Positions 32,929-45,200 of a stretch of 64,000 nucleotides of DNA are shown here, one piece after another. The stretch is from Diphasiastrum complanatum. Lineage: Eukaryota > Streptophyta > Lycopodiopsida > Lycopodiales > Lycopodiaceae. The stretch is from NCBI GenBank assembly GCA_029204225.1, contig CM055095.1, positions 15,530,049-15,594,048 on the forward strand, in the 5' to 3' direction. Made by a program: the position numbers and the translations under genes. The first letter of the stretch is position 1; each line of letters opens with the position of its first letter. The notes under the pieces are model-generated. The model saw only the letters and a list, made by a program, of their open reading frames with translations, was not told the origin of the DNA and searched no databases.

Positions 32929-33960
32929 TCACTTTGTGGTTGAATAGTTCATTTCGGTATCACTGAGCTGTCGGCTTGCGAACCTGATTGGCTGGGTTAA
33001 GACTGCTTCAACTGCATACTTCGATGCATCCGTAGGCACGTGAAACTCAATGGACCAATTGGGTGGCCATAAGATTGGTGTTGAGACCAATGCATCCTTA
33101 ATCCTTTGGAAAGCCTTTAGAGCTTCCTCATTCCAATGTGGATCCGTTGTGAGCTTGTAAATTGGTCTGGCTAACTCCGCAAAATCAAGAATGAAGATCC
33201 TATAATAGTTAGCATGACCCATGAAAATGTAGACCTCGCGGATCATCCCCGATGGTGGTAGATCAATAATGATCCTGATCTTTGATAGATCTGTGGCGAT
33301 CCCGTGTCTTGACACTATATGGCCGAGTATCAGGGAGATTTGGTATTCGCGGCATTTTTGTAGCACCTTCTCCAAATTGGATAAGTGTTCTGAATCTGGT
33401 CCATGCATGCACAGATCGTCCAAGAAAATTTCTAAAAATTTTTGCAAATAATCTTTGAATGTCGCTTGCATGACTCGCTGGAAAGTGCTTGGGGCATTGC
33501 AAAGTCCCCATTCCGTGGCAAATGCTGTCTTGTGCTGGTCCTGGAGGGCTATTTTCAACTGGTTGTAGCCACTGAAGCCATCCAGAAAACTATAGGCTTC
33601 GTCACCAGCTACTCTATAGAGGACACTTTTCGTAAATGGTAAAGGGAAATGGTCCTTTTTGGTGACTGCATTAAGCGCCTTCAGATTCACACAGATCCGC
33701 ATTTTGCCATTCTTCTTGGGTACTATAACTATTGGTGATACCCATTCCGTGTGTTCGATTTCATAAATGAAATCTGTGTCTATCAGCTTCTGCAACTCTT
33801 GCTTGATCAGTTTTGTATAATTCGGGTTGCAGCGGTAGTAACGGCTCACCTTGGAGATTGCTCCATCCACCAAGGGTATGGTATGTTGGACTACTGTTGG
33901 CGGAATGCCCTTTAGATCACTATAGCTCCAGGCAAAACAGTCCTTATATTCCACCAACAA
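32929..33960 (-). pseudogene. Gypsy reverse transcriptase
   Basis: An open stretch of 343 codons holds VSRYYRCNPNYTKLIKQELQ, WVSPIVIVPKKNGKMRICV, FLDGFSGYNQLKIA, FATEWGLCNAPSTFQRVM and a palm site reading FLDDLCMHG where most Gypsy elements have Y/F-x-DD. It continues to the RNase H start (ILWPPNWSIEFHVPTDAS). Confidence 0.9.
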
Positions 33961-34159
33961 GGGTCATAGTCGTGTTCGCGTAGGTCCCTCGAAGACTTGT
34001 TCTGCTGATGCCTGACCTTGATCAGGTTCTCGTTGGTCTTGCGGCATTATGATTACCACGTCGTCCAATGTATAATTCTTGAAAGTATCAGTCATATCGT
34101 GAACTGGAGCTCGTCGAGATTCCTCTTTCAGCATATTGATCTTAGCTCGACTGGTCATT

Positions 34160-34881
34160 CGTGTGGATTGTCCACAACATGTACTTGTGATCTCCTAAGG
34201 TGTGTAGATGCCAAGATCAAGACTAGATTGAGATTCAAGATCAATCTTAGATCCTATGGCAAAAAACACACTACTACATGCATTCAATCACTTCCAACTC
34301 TCACTCACACGTGTGGGAAGTATTCAAAAAATAATCTAAGTAAAAACAAGCTGCTCTCCTCGGGTAGAGAGAGAAAAAGCATCATGAGCTCTCGGGTAGA
34401 GAGAGAAAGCTAGAAATCCAATAACACTCAAAATCCATATAATCACCAAATCAATTAGCTTCAAAATGAGGAGTACAATGATACTAGTAGATCCACGAGA
34501 TACCACTATGCTTAACTATGATTGGACCATACTTTGTCACCTCTTAATCCTATTGGACCATTGATCCATGCACCTCTTAATTCTATTGGACTATATTCAA
34601 GCACACCTCAATTTTCTATTGGACCTCCCATGGTTCCACCTCTAAATCCTATTGGACCTCTTGGAATTCATCAAACAACAGCATTACACTTGTCTACACT
34701 CTAATTGGCACGAGTTTAGCCTCTTACTCTATTTTGGCTCAATAGTGGCATTACAAGTGGAAATGCATAGTTTGCCATCTATGCCAAATTTGTTCCTATC
34801 AACATCCTACACCTAGATGCTTGATGTAAAAAAAATAAGACCCCTATGTCTAACATAGATAATCTTTTTCAATTCTTCACA
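34160..34881 (-). repeat. 3' LTR of Copia (minus strand)
   Basis: Matches 39,606-40,342 apart from about 20 differences, and its extreme inner bases are shortened at 34,160. The same CCAAT array is at 34,522-34,680. Confidence 0.88.
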
Positions 34882-34900
34882 CTCCTCCTTAAAAAATTAT

Positions 34901-35350
34901 CTATGAAGATTTGAGCATTGATCTTGATATAACTCCAATATTAGATCTATGCTTGATGAAAGCACTTTTGCTCAAAGGCTTGGTGAGTAGATCAGCAATA
35001 CAAGAGGACGAGTTGACATGCTCCAAATAGATTTCTCCTCCAATAAGCTTTTCTCTCACAAAATGGTGTTCCACTTCTATGTGCTTGCTTCTTGCATGAA
35101 ATATGGGATTGTTGGCAAGATCTTGGGCCGAGATGTTATCACACTTGATCATTGGTAGATCAGCTTCCTTGATGCACTTCAGCTCCATTAATAACCTCTT
35201 GATCCAAAGCACCTCTTTGGTAGTTGTAGTGAGTGCTTTGTACTCGACCTCACATGAAGAGAGAGATATAGTATCTTGCTTTTTGGAAAGCCAAGATATT
35301 AGATTGCCTCCAAGAAAGATAGTGTATGCACTAATAGACTTTCGATCCAT
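34901..35350 (-). pseudogene. Copia RNase H
   Basis: MDRKSISAYTIFLGGNLISW, KQDTISLSSCEVEYKALTTT and HARSKHIEVEHHFVREKL identify the C-terminal RNase H of a Copia polyprotein. It sits about 20 bp from the 3' LTR. Confidence 0.88.
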
Positions 35351-35546
35351 CTTGTCACTTGCAAAGTCCGAATCCGAGTAGCCAACAATGGATAGATCTT
35401 CACTTTGATAGAGTAGGCCATAATCACAAGATGAAGATATATCTTAGAATCCTCTTGGCCATCTTCCAATAATGGATCTTAGGATCTTGCATAAATTGAC
35501 TAGATTTGTGGACACAAAAACTTAGATCGGGCCTAGTAATGGTAAG

Positions 35547-36389
35547 CTAAATCAAGGAGCCTACAAGACTCCTAAAAAGTGTGATGTCCTCAAAGGATCT
35601 TTCATCACCTTTATTAGGATCTTTTACAATTTGCTCCATTGGAGTATCTATGCTCTTAGAATTTTCCATATGGAATTTTTTCAACATAGAGTGAGCATAT
35701 CTAGATTGGCATATAAAGACATGATTTTCATAAAAATCAATTTCTAGGCCTAGGATGTAATGTATCTCTCCTAGATCTTGCATTTTAAACTCACATCCAA
35801 GTGCTAGCTTAGTTTCATCAACTAGCTTGATACAACTTCCACAAAGAATAATGTCATCAACATAAATTAGAAGAATGACAATATTGCTGTCAACAAACTT
35901 TAGATACACGGAAGGATCATAGTCACTAAGAGTAAATCCTAGTGAGATAAGAAAAGAATTAAGTTTTGAATACCATGATCTTGGTGCTTGCTTGAGTCCA
36001 TAAAGACTTTTGAAGAGCAAGCACACTTTGGACTCATCCTTGATGAATCCTTGAGGCTGTTCCATATAGATCTCCTCCTCAAGATAACCATTTAGAAAAG
36101 CATTGGATACATCTAATTGGAACACCTTCCACTTGAAAAAACAAGCAAGAGAAATAAGAATTCTTATTGTCACCATCTTTGCAATGGGTGCAAAGGTCTC
36201 CTCATAATCAAGACCATGGATTTGAGCAAATCCTTTGGCACATAATCTTGCTTTATGCTTGTTGATGGTGCCATCATGATTGAACTTGATCCGAAGTACC
36301 CACTTGCAGCCAATCACATGCTTGTTGGATGGAGGATCCACAAGCTCCCAAGTATTGTTGGTGATCAATGCATCATACTCTTGCTTCAT
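35547..36389 (-). pseudogene. Copia reverse transcriptase
   Basis: A 280-codon stretch shows CKWVLRIKFNHDGTINKHKA, FQLDVSNAFLNGYLEEEIYM, FKSLYGLKQAPRSWYSKL and the catalytic YVDDIILCG, then LGLEIDFYENHVFICQSRYA. It covers most of the RT palm and fingers. Confidence 0.9.
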
Positions 36390-36393
36390 GACA

Positions 36394-37047
36394 TCATACC
36401 ACTCCTTGGTATTGAGTGCCTCCTATATTCTTTGGCTCTTCATGAGAGACATAAAAAACATAATTAGTGGAATCAAGATCTACTTGTTTGCCTTTGTCAA
36501 CATATGAGAGCCTCTTAGGCTCGGATCTATCTCTCATGGATCTTCTTGGTGAGAAAATCCGAGCAGAGTCTTCTTCAAATCTCGACCCCATCGCATCATG
36601 ATTGTCTTCAAAATAAATAATTGATGATGCATCCATAGATTTCTTGATCTCGGCCTCTTCAAAAGATGAGTGTTGATCTTCATGAAAGACAACATCTCTA
36701 CTTTCAATAACCTGAGAAGTAGAGAGTATAAAGACTCTATAGGCCTTCTTGGTGGATGAGTATCCAACCATGATCCCTTTGCATGCACTAGGGTCTTCTT
36801 TCTTCCTTGTTTCCAAGGGAATATGGACAAATCATAAGCATTCAAAAACTCTAAGGTGATCAGCCTTAGGCTTCTTCAAATATAAGATTTCATATGGTGA
36901 CTTTCCTCCAAGAGCTATATGTGGGAGCCTATTACAAAGATAATTTGCACAATTAATGGCTTCTCCCCAAAAGTCTTTGGGCAAAGATGCCTCAATTCTC
37001 ATAGATTTTGCACATTCACATAGAGATCTATTCTTTCTCTCGGCCAC
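36394..37047 (-). pseudogene. Copia integrase C-terminal part
   Basis: MAERKNRSLCECAKSMRIEA with KDFWGEAINCANYLCNRLPH (36,832-37,047), then KGIMVGYSSTKKAYRVFILS (36,394-36,816), is the usual Copia integrase end before RT. Confidence 0.85.
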
Positions 37048-38903
37048 TCCATTTTGAGATGGAGAGTAGGCACAAGAGAACTCTCTTTTGATGCCTTCAA
37101 GCTCACAAAAATCTTGAAATTTATTGGAGATATATTCACCACCTCCATCACTTCTAAGAGCTTTAATAAAATAAGGAAATGATCAAACACCATAGATTTA
37201 GAAGCAAGAAGATATATCCAAGCGAATCCTGTGAAATCATCAATGAAAGTAACAAAACAAGTGGCTCCTCCCTTGTTTGTAGTTGATGAGAAATGCACAT
37301 CCGAGTGGATTAACTCCAAATGATGCTTGCTTTTGATAGAAGATCTTGTAAATGGCTTTTTGTGAGATTTAGCAATGGCACAAGCCTCACAAGGCTTGAT
37401 CTTCTTGGAGAATGACTTTGGCAAGCCAATAGCTTTGGCTTCTTTGATCATAGAGAGCATGGATTTGTAGTTGGGATGTCCCAACCTCCTATGCCATAAC
37501 TCCTCCATAGAGAGCTTGTTCACAAGAGCAACATTACAAGCATTCACATACTCATTTGGATCTAGTTTATAGATGCCACCAAATCTAGATCCTAATGCAA
37601 GTATCTCATCATTCTTCTTGATAGTGCAAGTATCAACATTGAATTTTACGTGAAGGCCATTATCAAGCAATTGGCCAACACTAATAAGATTCTTGGTAAG
37701 CTTAGGTAAATAAAGAACTTTAGAGAAAGAAAGAACTTTAGAGGATGCAAGCTTCAAGGGAATGTTCCCTATGCCTTCAATAGGACATTCAAAATCATTT
37801 GCAGTGTATATTGATTTCTTGACTCCATCATAAGCTACAATAGAAGAGAAAGAGTCCTTGGAGCTACACATACGTGAAGAGGCTCCACTGTCAATATACC
37901 ATAGGCCGTCCTTCTTGAAAGGAGTAGATGAGAAACTAGAGACCATAAGAGATCCCTCTCCATCACTTGCAATAGTGTCTTCCTTCTCATTGGTAATGTT
38001 GGCTTGCTTGAGTTGATTCTTCTTCTTGAAGCAATTGGTGGCATAATGACCTTTCTTGCCACAATAAAAGCACTTGATCTTCTTCTTCTTGAGCTTGGAT
38101 GATGAAGCATTAGAGGAATCATCTTCCTCCTCATCTTTGTCTTTGGATTTGACTTTGTCCTTGCTTGAGGATTGTTGATGTTGGTTCCTGCTCCTCCCTT
38201 TGTGCTTATCCTTGGCAAAGAGAGCTTTGCCATCATTATGAGTGAGAGAAAGCTTGTCCATCCTCAAGAGCTTGTACTCTTGTCTTGATTCTTCCAAAAT
38301 TAGCACACTTTGGAGAGCCTCCAAACTTGGTAGCTCCTCCTTAATGGCATAGGATTGGACAAGGTTATCAAATTCACTTCTCAAGCCATTGAGAATGACT
38401 TGAACTAGCTCATTTTGATTGATGGAATCACCAATACAAGCAAGTTCTCTATGAATATCTTTTACTCTCAAAACATAACTAGATGCACTCTCATCACTCT
38501 TTTGGCTACTTTGAAAGATTTGATTCCTAAGAGTGAGAAGCCTAGAGGTATTCTTAGCCTCATAGATAGTCTTGAGCCAATCCCAAGCTTCTTTGGCTGT
38601 TGTACAAGTACCTATCTCCCTCAATATCTCATTAGAGACATTCATCTTAATGTAGTGGAGAGCCATCCTAGCTCTCTTTTTGTATTTTTGAACCTCTTAA
38701 AGAACTTGTGGTTCTTCTTCAAGGCCAAGAATTATGTCCATCATGTCTTGAAGGATCAAGATGGACTCCATCCTCATTTTCCAAATTGAATAGTTTGAAG
38801 TGGACAATCTTTCACTTGGTTCCAACAAGGATGAATCCATTGAAGACATTTGAAGTGAAGAAAACTCAAATGATGAACAATAAATGTTGCTACACACTCT
38901 CAA
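36999..38903 (-). pseudogene. Copia gag, protease and integrase
   Basis: Gag starts near 38,846 (MSSMDSSLLEPSERLSTSNY). A 555-codon stretch (36,999-38,666) has KNTSRLLTLRNQIF, a CCHC knuckle CFYCGKKGHYATNC (about 38,030), protease WYIDSGASSRMC (about 37,880), the pre-integrase motif WHRRLGHPNYKSM and integrase HSDVHFSSTTNKG. The element is broken here. Confidence 0.88.
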
Positions 38904-39605
38904 TAGGATCCAATAATAGAGTACTATCTCCTCCTATGAAAGATCTTGCAACTATTTGTGAATTGATTCTCACTAGCTACACAAATATCTCTAAAACAAG
39001 ATCTATTTCACATCAAATGATGGAGTATAGGCAAAGTTAGGATCAAACACTCTTAGCACGTGTGAAGTACTCTAAGAAACCAAATTTGACTCAAATACAA
39101 TGATATTGCATGAAACAAAATGGCTAAGATCTCAAAACAGTGCCTAGGTCACATATAGATGAGATTGGCAAGCATACAACTGTGATTTTGGATCAACCAA
39201 GCAATCTCTTGAACAAACCAAATGTGTCCACCCAGGTCTAGGTGCCCTACCTAACCTTCTTCAAAAGCTTATAACTTATGATTGGCTCAACCAAATGGAA
39301 TGAAACTGATTGCATCAAAAACTAGACAAAAATAGCTTCAAAACAAGCTATCAAGCAAGATAAATGGATCAAGCATGAGAGAGAACTTCCAAACTGAATT
39401 TGGATGTTCCTCACATGTGTTTGAGCACCTGATTCCATACAGTACCAGGTCAGACCCAATCAATGTCCTTTTGATCTCTTTTGATCCAAAATTGAACAAG
39501 ATAGCTAGGAAAATGGGCCTTGACAATTTCTAGCTCAAGATTGATGAAAAGTTTTCACTTAGATGGATCAAAATGCATGGTAACCTTAGGTAGGCTCTGA
39601 TACCA

Positions 39606-40342
39606 TGTTGAATTCACACGTGTGGATTGTCCACAACATGTACTTGTGATCTCCTAAGGTGTGTAGATGCACCAAGATCAAGACTAGATTGAGATTCAAG
39701 ATCAATCTTAGATCCTATGGCAAAAAACACACTACTACATGCATTCAATCACTTCCAACTCTCACTTACACGTGTGGGAAGTATTCAAAAAATAATCTAA
39801 GTAAGAACAAGCTGCTCTTCTCGGGTAGAGAGAGAAAAAGCATCATGAGCTCTCGGGTAGAGAGAGAAAGATAGAAATCCAATAACACTCAAAATCCATA
39901 TAATCACCAAATCAATTAGATTCAAAATGAGGAGTACAATGATACTAGTAGATCCACGAGCTACCACTATGTTTAACTATGATTGGACCATATTTTGTCA
40001 CCTCTTAATCCTATTGGACCATTGATCCATGCACCTCTTAATTCTATTGGACTATATTCAAGCACACCTCAATTTCCTATTGGACCTCACATGGTTCCAC
40101 CTCTAAATCCTATTGGACCTCTTGGAATTCATCAAACAAAAGCATTACACTTGTCTACACTCTAATTGGCACGAGTTTAGCCTCTTACTCTATTTTGGTT
40201 CAATAGTGGCATTACAAGTGGAAATGCATAATTTGCCATCTATGCCAAATTTGTTCCTATCAACATCCTACACCTAGATGCTTGATGTAAAAAACATAAG
40301 ACCCCTATATCTAAAATAGATAATATTTTTCAATTCTTTACA
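39606..40342 (-). repeat. 5' LTR of Copia (minus strand)
   Basis: Its outer end is TGTAAAGAATTG on the minus strand and its inner end ...GTGTGAATTCAACA. It contains a tandem array of about 22-24 bp units with CCAAT (39,983-40,130) and two GGGTAGAGAGAGAAA words (about 39,820-39,870). Confidence 0.88.
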
Positions 40343-40790
40343 AAATGCACTATCTTCGGGAGATCTTTAGTCACTTGAACTCCAGTGACCACTACAATCG
40401 ACGCTTGCCCTTGTTGATGTCTCGTATATATCGGTTGTAATTTTGGTCTTCATTGCCTTGGTTTGTATTGTCTTTTTCTTGGCATATTTGGATATGTTTA
40501 GATGATGATATGATCAAAGATTTGCTGCAACAAATCTAAGTGAACTAATGTCGCATGTTTGGATTGGTTGTGGCAAAGGTTCAATCAGATCATCATTCTG
40601 AACTTATCCAAAAAAAACTAAGGTAAAGGCAAGGCAGACCAAGGCTATGAAAAACAAACTTGTTGAAAAACCGTAGAAATTGAAGATGAATGATTCATAA
40701 CCTGAATTAATAACAGGAAAAAAAAACAAGTAAGAACAACCATTGAAAAACTGTAAATATATTTCTATTAGAATTTTTTGTACATGTGTC

Positions 40791-41296
40791 TCATCCACAC
40801 CAAGTGAGATAGTCTTTTCCCAATGCTTTGGTGAAGATATCAGCTACACATTCCCTTGAAGACACATGTTGAATCTCCACCTCCTTTGCAATGACTCGCT
40901 CCCTCACAAAATGATATTGTATCTCAATATGCTTGCTCCTAGCATGAAAGATAGGATTGGATGCCATTCTTTGAGCTGATTGATTGTCACAAAAGATGAT
41001 TGGGCTCTCTAAAAAATCCAATAAGTGAAGATCCTTATCATCCTCTTGATCCATACCATCTCCTTTGTGCAATGTGCAAGAGCTTTGTACTCGGCCTCAC
41101 TAGATGACAATGAGATAGTGGCTTGTTTCTTTGACATCCATGATATAGCTCCATCACCTATGAAAATACAATAAGAACTAATGGATTTCCTATCCATTAC
41201 ATCTCCAGCATAGTCCGAATCTGAAAATCCAAAAAGATTAGGTGATGATCCCTCATACAATATGCCAAAATCTCGAGTTCCAATGATGTACCTCAA
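40791..41296 (-). pseudogene. Copia RNase H
   Basis: RYIIGTRDFGILYEGSSPNL, GFSDSDYAGDVMDRKSISSY, KKQATISLSSSEAEYKALAH and HARSKHIEIQYHFVRERVI are the RNase H end of Copia pol. It lies immediately downstream of the module. Confidence 0.88.
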
Positions 41297-41307
41297 AACT
41301 CGCTTTC

Positions 41308-43077
41308 CTAGCTTCCAATGCTCCTAGCATAGTTTTTGCCAATAGAACTTTGATCCATCATAAGAATGATCTTCTTCCTAAGAATAGATCTCCTTTCAAT
41401 GATCATGTAATGCTCAAAATAGAAACAACCATAATTGATATAGAGAATAGTGTCCACTTGGGATGCTTCACTATTTCTTACATCAATTTTACATGCAAAA
41501 ATGTGACTAGAACATGAAGAATCAAATAGAATGCAAATGAAATGATTCCACCATGCTTCCAACTCTGAACTCTCTGGAAAAATACAGCAAACAAACAATA
41601 AATGTGAGTGATCAACTTTTGCTTGCATGTCTCCTCCTCTGTCCTTTGTTGCCTTGTATCCACCATGATACTCCATGAATGAGCCTCCATCTTCATCTTG
41701 CCACAAGAAACCATCAAACCTTGGAAATCCATGAGTAGGTGAGTACATTAATGATGCAAATCCAGCACCACATGACTCCATAAACCAAGTAGTTTGCACT
41801 AGTCCATCTTCAAGATCTACTTGACACAAGAAAATGACCATGAATTCACCAAAAATTGACAATCTCCAAGTATTGGCACCAAGTAGCTCAACACTTGAGA
41901 ACTTAGCCATGGATGAGTGACATAATGAACCTCCAATAGCTTCATTTCCATCAAAATCAGCCAAGAATGCTAGTACAAATCCAACATCAAAACAATGCTC
42001 ACCAATGTAGCTAGTTTTACCATATCTTGACAATTTGCACACATCCACATGAAATTGCTCAAACATGAGATAGAAAAAATAAAGTAAACTTGAACAACAC
42101 TTCCTTGCTGCTCCTTTGACCTTACTTGAGTCTTCAATATGTTGCAACAACAGATCCATAGCACCTTTGCCAATTACCTCTCCTTTGATGCTCTTGACTA
42201 GCTCCAAATTGCCAACTTCCCTTTTGACTAGTTGAAGCGCTTTGAGATCAACCTCTTGATCTTCAACTTGACCATCAAGGTCATTGAACAAAATTTGTTT
42301 TCCATATCCATTACTTGATTTTGCAGCAAGATAACATCCATCCACTTGCATAGCTCCATGTACACAAGAAGATCCTCCAAAAGATGTTCCACTCTTCATA
42401 AGAGATCGATACTCAAGATCCATTGGTTGGATCCACTCCTCTTCTTTCCTTGCTTGATCTACACTTGTAGGATCATCCAAAGAGGTTAGGAAAGCAACAT
42501 AATTTCCAGAAACTACTTGCTTACCCTTTTGATCATATGTGAGCCTTGAAGGTACTTGTCTTTCTCTTGATGTTCTCCTTGGCTTTTGACTTGATGAAGG
42601 TCCATCATCACCACCATCCAAAGTAGGATCCTTCTCATCAACATCAAGAATGTTAGAACCATCTACTTTACCATCAATCATGCTTGAAGACACCTTTGGA
42701 ATATTTCCCTCATAAAAAATGACATCTCTACCAACAATCACTTTGTTAGTAGAAGGAATGTAAACCTTGTAGGCCTTACTCACCTCACTATATCCAACAA
42801 AAATACCTCTTCTTGAAGATGGATCCTCCTTGGTCCTATCATCAAGAGTAATGTTGACATAGCAAGTGCATCCAAAGGTTCTTAGAAAGTTGACACTCGG
42901 CCTCCTCTTGAATAGCATCTCAAAAGGTGTCCTTCCATCCAAAATAGCACTCGGCCACCTATTGCACAAGAAATTGGCACACAACAAAGCTTGATCCCAA
43001 AATGGTTTGTCAAGATTAGCACTTAACCTCATAGCTTTAGCACTTTCACATAAAGTTCTATTCTTCCTTTCAGCCAC
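41308..43077 (-). pseudogene. Copia integrase end fused to unrecognised module
   Basis: One open stretch of 589 codons begins MAERKNRTLCESAKAMRLSA (integrase), passes GIFVGYSEVSKAYKVYIPST and reaches MDLEYRSLMKSGT, the very start of RT. It then changes to module sequence: EDQEVDLKALQLVKREVGN, SSKVKGAARKC, MESCGAGFASLMYSPTHGFP, and CKIDVRNSEASQVDTILYIN near the end. The segment order differs from that in the 12-15-kb ORF. A two-residue YxDD site is absent. Confidence 0.82.
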
Positions 43078-44672
43078 TCCATTTTGTTGTGGGGTCCTTG
43101 ATGTTGTATACTCCCTCTTGATCCCATGCTCATCACAAAAGGCCTTGAACTTGCATTCTTGAACTTGACAAAGACATCATACACTTCATCCTTGCTCTTT
43201 AGTAGATAGATCCAACAAAATCTACTAAAATCATCAATGAATGTTACATACATCTTAGCTCCACTATTGCTAATTGTAGTAAATCCATGAATATCCGAAT
43301 GTACAAGTTGAAAAGGCTTTGTAGATCTAGAAATAGATCTAGTATAAGGTAGTCTATGTGACTTAGATAAAGCACAAGACTCACAAACATGCTTGTCATT
43401 ACTTAAGGAACTTGGAAGACCAATCACAACCTTCTTCCTTGCCATTACCTCCAATGACTTGAAGTTGAGGTGCCCCATCCTTTTGTGCCAAACCTCTTGA
43501 ATAGAAATTTGCTCCCTTGCAACACATCCAACTTGGTTAGCAATAACACAAGCATCAAGTTTGAACAACTTCCCTTGCCTTTTACCTTTTCCAATCAAGA
43601 CATCCTTCCTTTTGATCAAACAAGCATCTCCATCAAACTCCACCTTGAGGCCCTTACTTAGCATGTGACTCACACTAAGCAAATTCTTGGTAATAGATGG
43701 AATAAACAAGACATCCTCCAAATGAACATTCCTATTTGTAGAGAGAGAAATAGGAATTGTGCCAATCCCTTTGATTGCACACTCACCATCATTGGCCATG
43801 TAGATCACCCTCTTGTCATCTCCATATGCCAACAAAGAGGTGAAGTACTCTTTGTGAAAGGTCATGTGTGAACTTGCTCCACTATCAATCCACCAAGGAT
43901 CTAGATCTCCATCATTAGCAAGCATACATGAAGACATCACAAAAGCATCATCATTTGCATCTTGCACATCCAAACCATCCTCATCAAGAGTAAGATTACC
44001 TTGCTTGTCTCCTTGATCTCTCTTCTTCTTGTAGCACTCACTTGCAAAGTGTCCTTTGATGCCACAATAGAAGCACTTGAGCTTTGATCTATCCTTCTTT
44101 TTGCCACTTGAAGAAGCATCCACTTGATCTTGCCCTTTAGACCACTTGCTTTTGGTTTTGCCCTTGAATTTGCCCTTTGTGAACATAGCATCCTCTTGAA
44201 GTGTGGATGTAGATCCACCTCTTGCTTGAAGCCTATATTCCTCATTGATCAAGATCTCTTGAAGATCCATCAAACTTGGCAAAGTCTTTTGAATAGCAAT
44301 ACTTTGAACAATGTTAGGATGAGCATCCAACAAGCCATTAAGAATCACTTGAATAAGTTCTCCTTCCTTAATGCTTTCATCTATGCAAGCTAACTCATCA
44401 TTCAATGCTTTCATTCTCAAAAGAAAAGTACTTGGACTTTCTTCATTCTTTTGCAAACAAGAAAAGATTTGCCTTCTTAGAGTCAACACTCTAGAAGTAG
44501 ACTTGGACTCATAAAGCTTCTTCAATGAATTCCAAGCTTCCAAAGATGATGTGCACTTACCAACTTCCTTGAAAAGTTCATTGGTAATATTCATCTTTAT
44601 CATGTGTAGAGCCTTCTTGGCCCTCTTGTCATACCTCAATTGATCTTGTTGTGTTGCTGGTCTCTCCTCCAA
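43029..44672 (-). pseudogene. Copia gag, protease and integrase
   Basis: 547 codons: Gag (KSTSRVLTLRRQIFSCLQ), knuckle CFYCGIKGHFASEC (about 44,040), protease WWIDSGASSHMTF (about 43,880), pre-integrase WHKRMGHLNFKSL and integrase HSDIHGFTTISNSG. It closely resembles the Gag at 22.4 kb, so both belong to one family. Confidence 0.88.
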
Positions 44673-44700
44673 ACCTACAACAATGTCTGGTAGATAGATC

Positions 44701-45200
44701 TTCCATCTCGAGTTGATCCATCCACTTTGGGTAATTGTGCAATCTCACATGCATGTAGGTCATGGTAGATCTTTGTAAGGTCCTCAAATCTCCATTTTTG
44801 ACACTGCAAAGTCACTAGCATATGTTTTAACCACAAAAGGCTGATTTGGGTCTATGACTTTCAGTATTGGTGTTGTAACCACTACTATTTTGATTATCGA
44901 TCAAAGTAACGACTAGCTGCATCTCACAATGTGCCAAAGGCAAGAGTATGTGCAAATGTAATGACTCACTCGACGGACTCAAAGCAAGCAGGTCTCGCCC
45001 GATAGTAAGACCCTACATTGATATATCAGCATCAAGATTTGACCCAAACTGGTTGTTAATCACGCTAAAATAGCTCATACCCGAATTCGTAGTCACTCGG
45101 GTTATGACAAAGCTAGAACAAATGTGGAGAGCCACTGGGCTGAGTGTTATAAACAGATCCAAAAGTATGAGAATGTGCATCAAAAACCTGATAATGCATT
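44701..45200. other. No gene recognised
   Basis: Sequence between the mosaic Copia and the next candidate region. No family or repeat was seen. Confidence 0.35.

Larger units (their letters stand above)
34160..40342 (-). mobile_element. Ty1/Copia element with two LTRs, nearly full length
   Basis: On the minus strand the 5' LTR is 39,606-40,342 and the 3' LTR about 34,160-34,881. By eye they differ at about 20 sites in 720, near 3 percent, so the insertion is fairly young but older than the 10.4-kb one. The primer-binding site is at 39,594-39,605 (plus strand CTCTGATACCA). A purine tract (plus CTCCTCCTT) adjoins the 3' LTR. Gag, protease, integrase, RT and RNase H are all present in order, with about three to five breaks. 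It lies inside the Gypsy element. Confidence 0.9.
31383..40600 (-). mobile_element. Ty3/Gypsy element interrupted by a Copia
   Basis: Pol lies on the minus strand: RT (32,929-33,960), RNase H and integrase zinc domain (32,197-32,883), integrase core (31,691-32,053) and C-terminus (31,383-31,643, ending GSRLHKYWPP). Sequence before RT (to about 34,158) gives way to a Copia LTR. Beyond the Copia, at 40,343-40,600, the minus strand continues with Gypsy-like sequence (TGVQVTKDLPKIVHF). The Copia inserted here is younger. The Gypsy is broken, with around four or more breaks besides the insertion. Confidence 0.75.
40791..44700 (-). mobile_element. Mosaic Copia: module in place of reverse transcriptase
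   Basis: Minus strand order is Gag, CCHC knuckle, protease and integrase (43,029-44,672), integrase end up to the first RT motif (42,390-43,077), the unrecognised module shared with the 12-15-kb ORF (about 41,340-42,385), and RNase H (40,791-41,335). Almost all of the RT is absent. The Gag start is missing at about 44,700, and no LTR adjoins either end. It is broken, with a few breaks, and is a fossil of a recombinant element. Confidence 0.82.

Noticed and set aside
34018-34413. 131-codon plus-strand open frame
   Set aside because: It runs across the Gypsy/Copia LTR junction on the strand opposite to both elements, so it is a chance frame.
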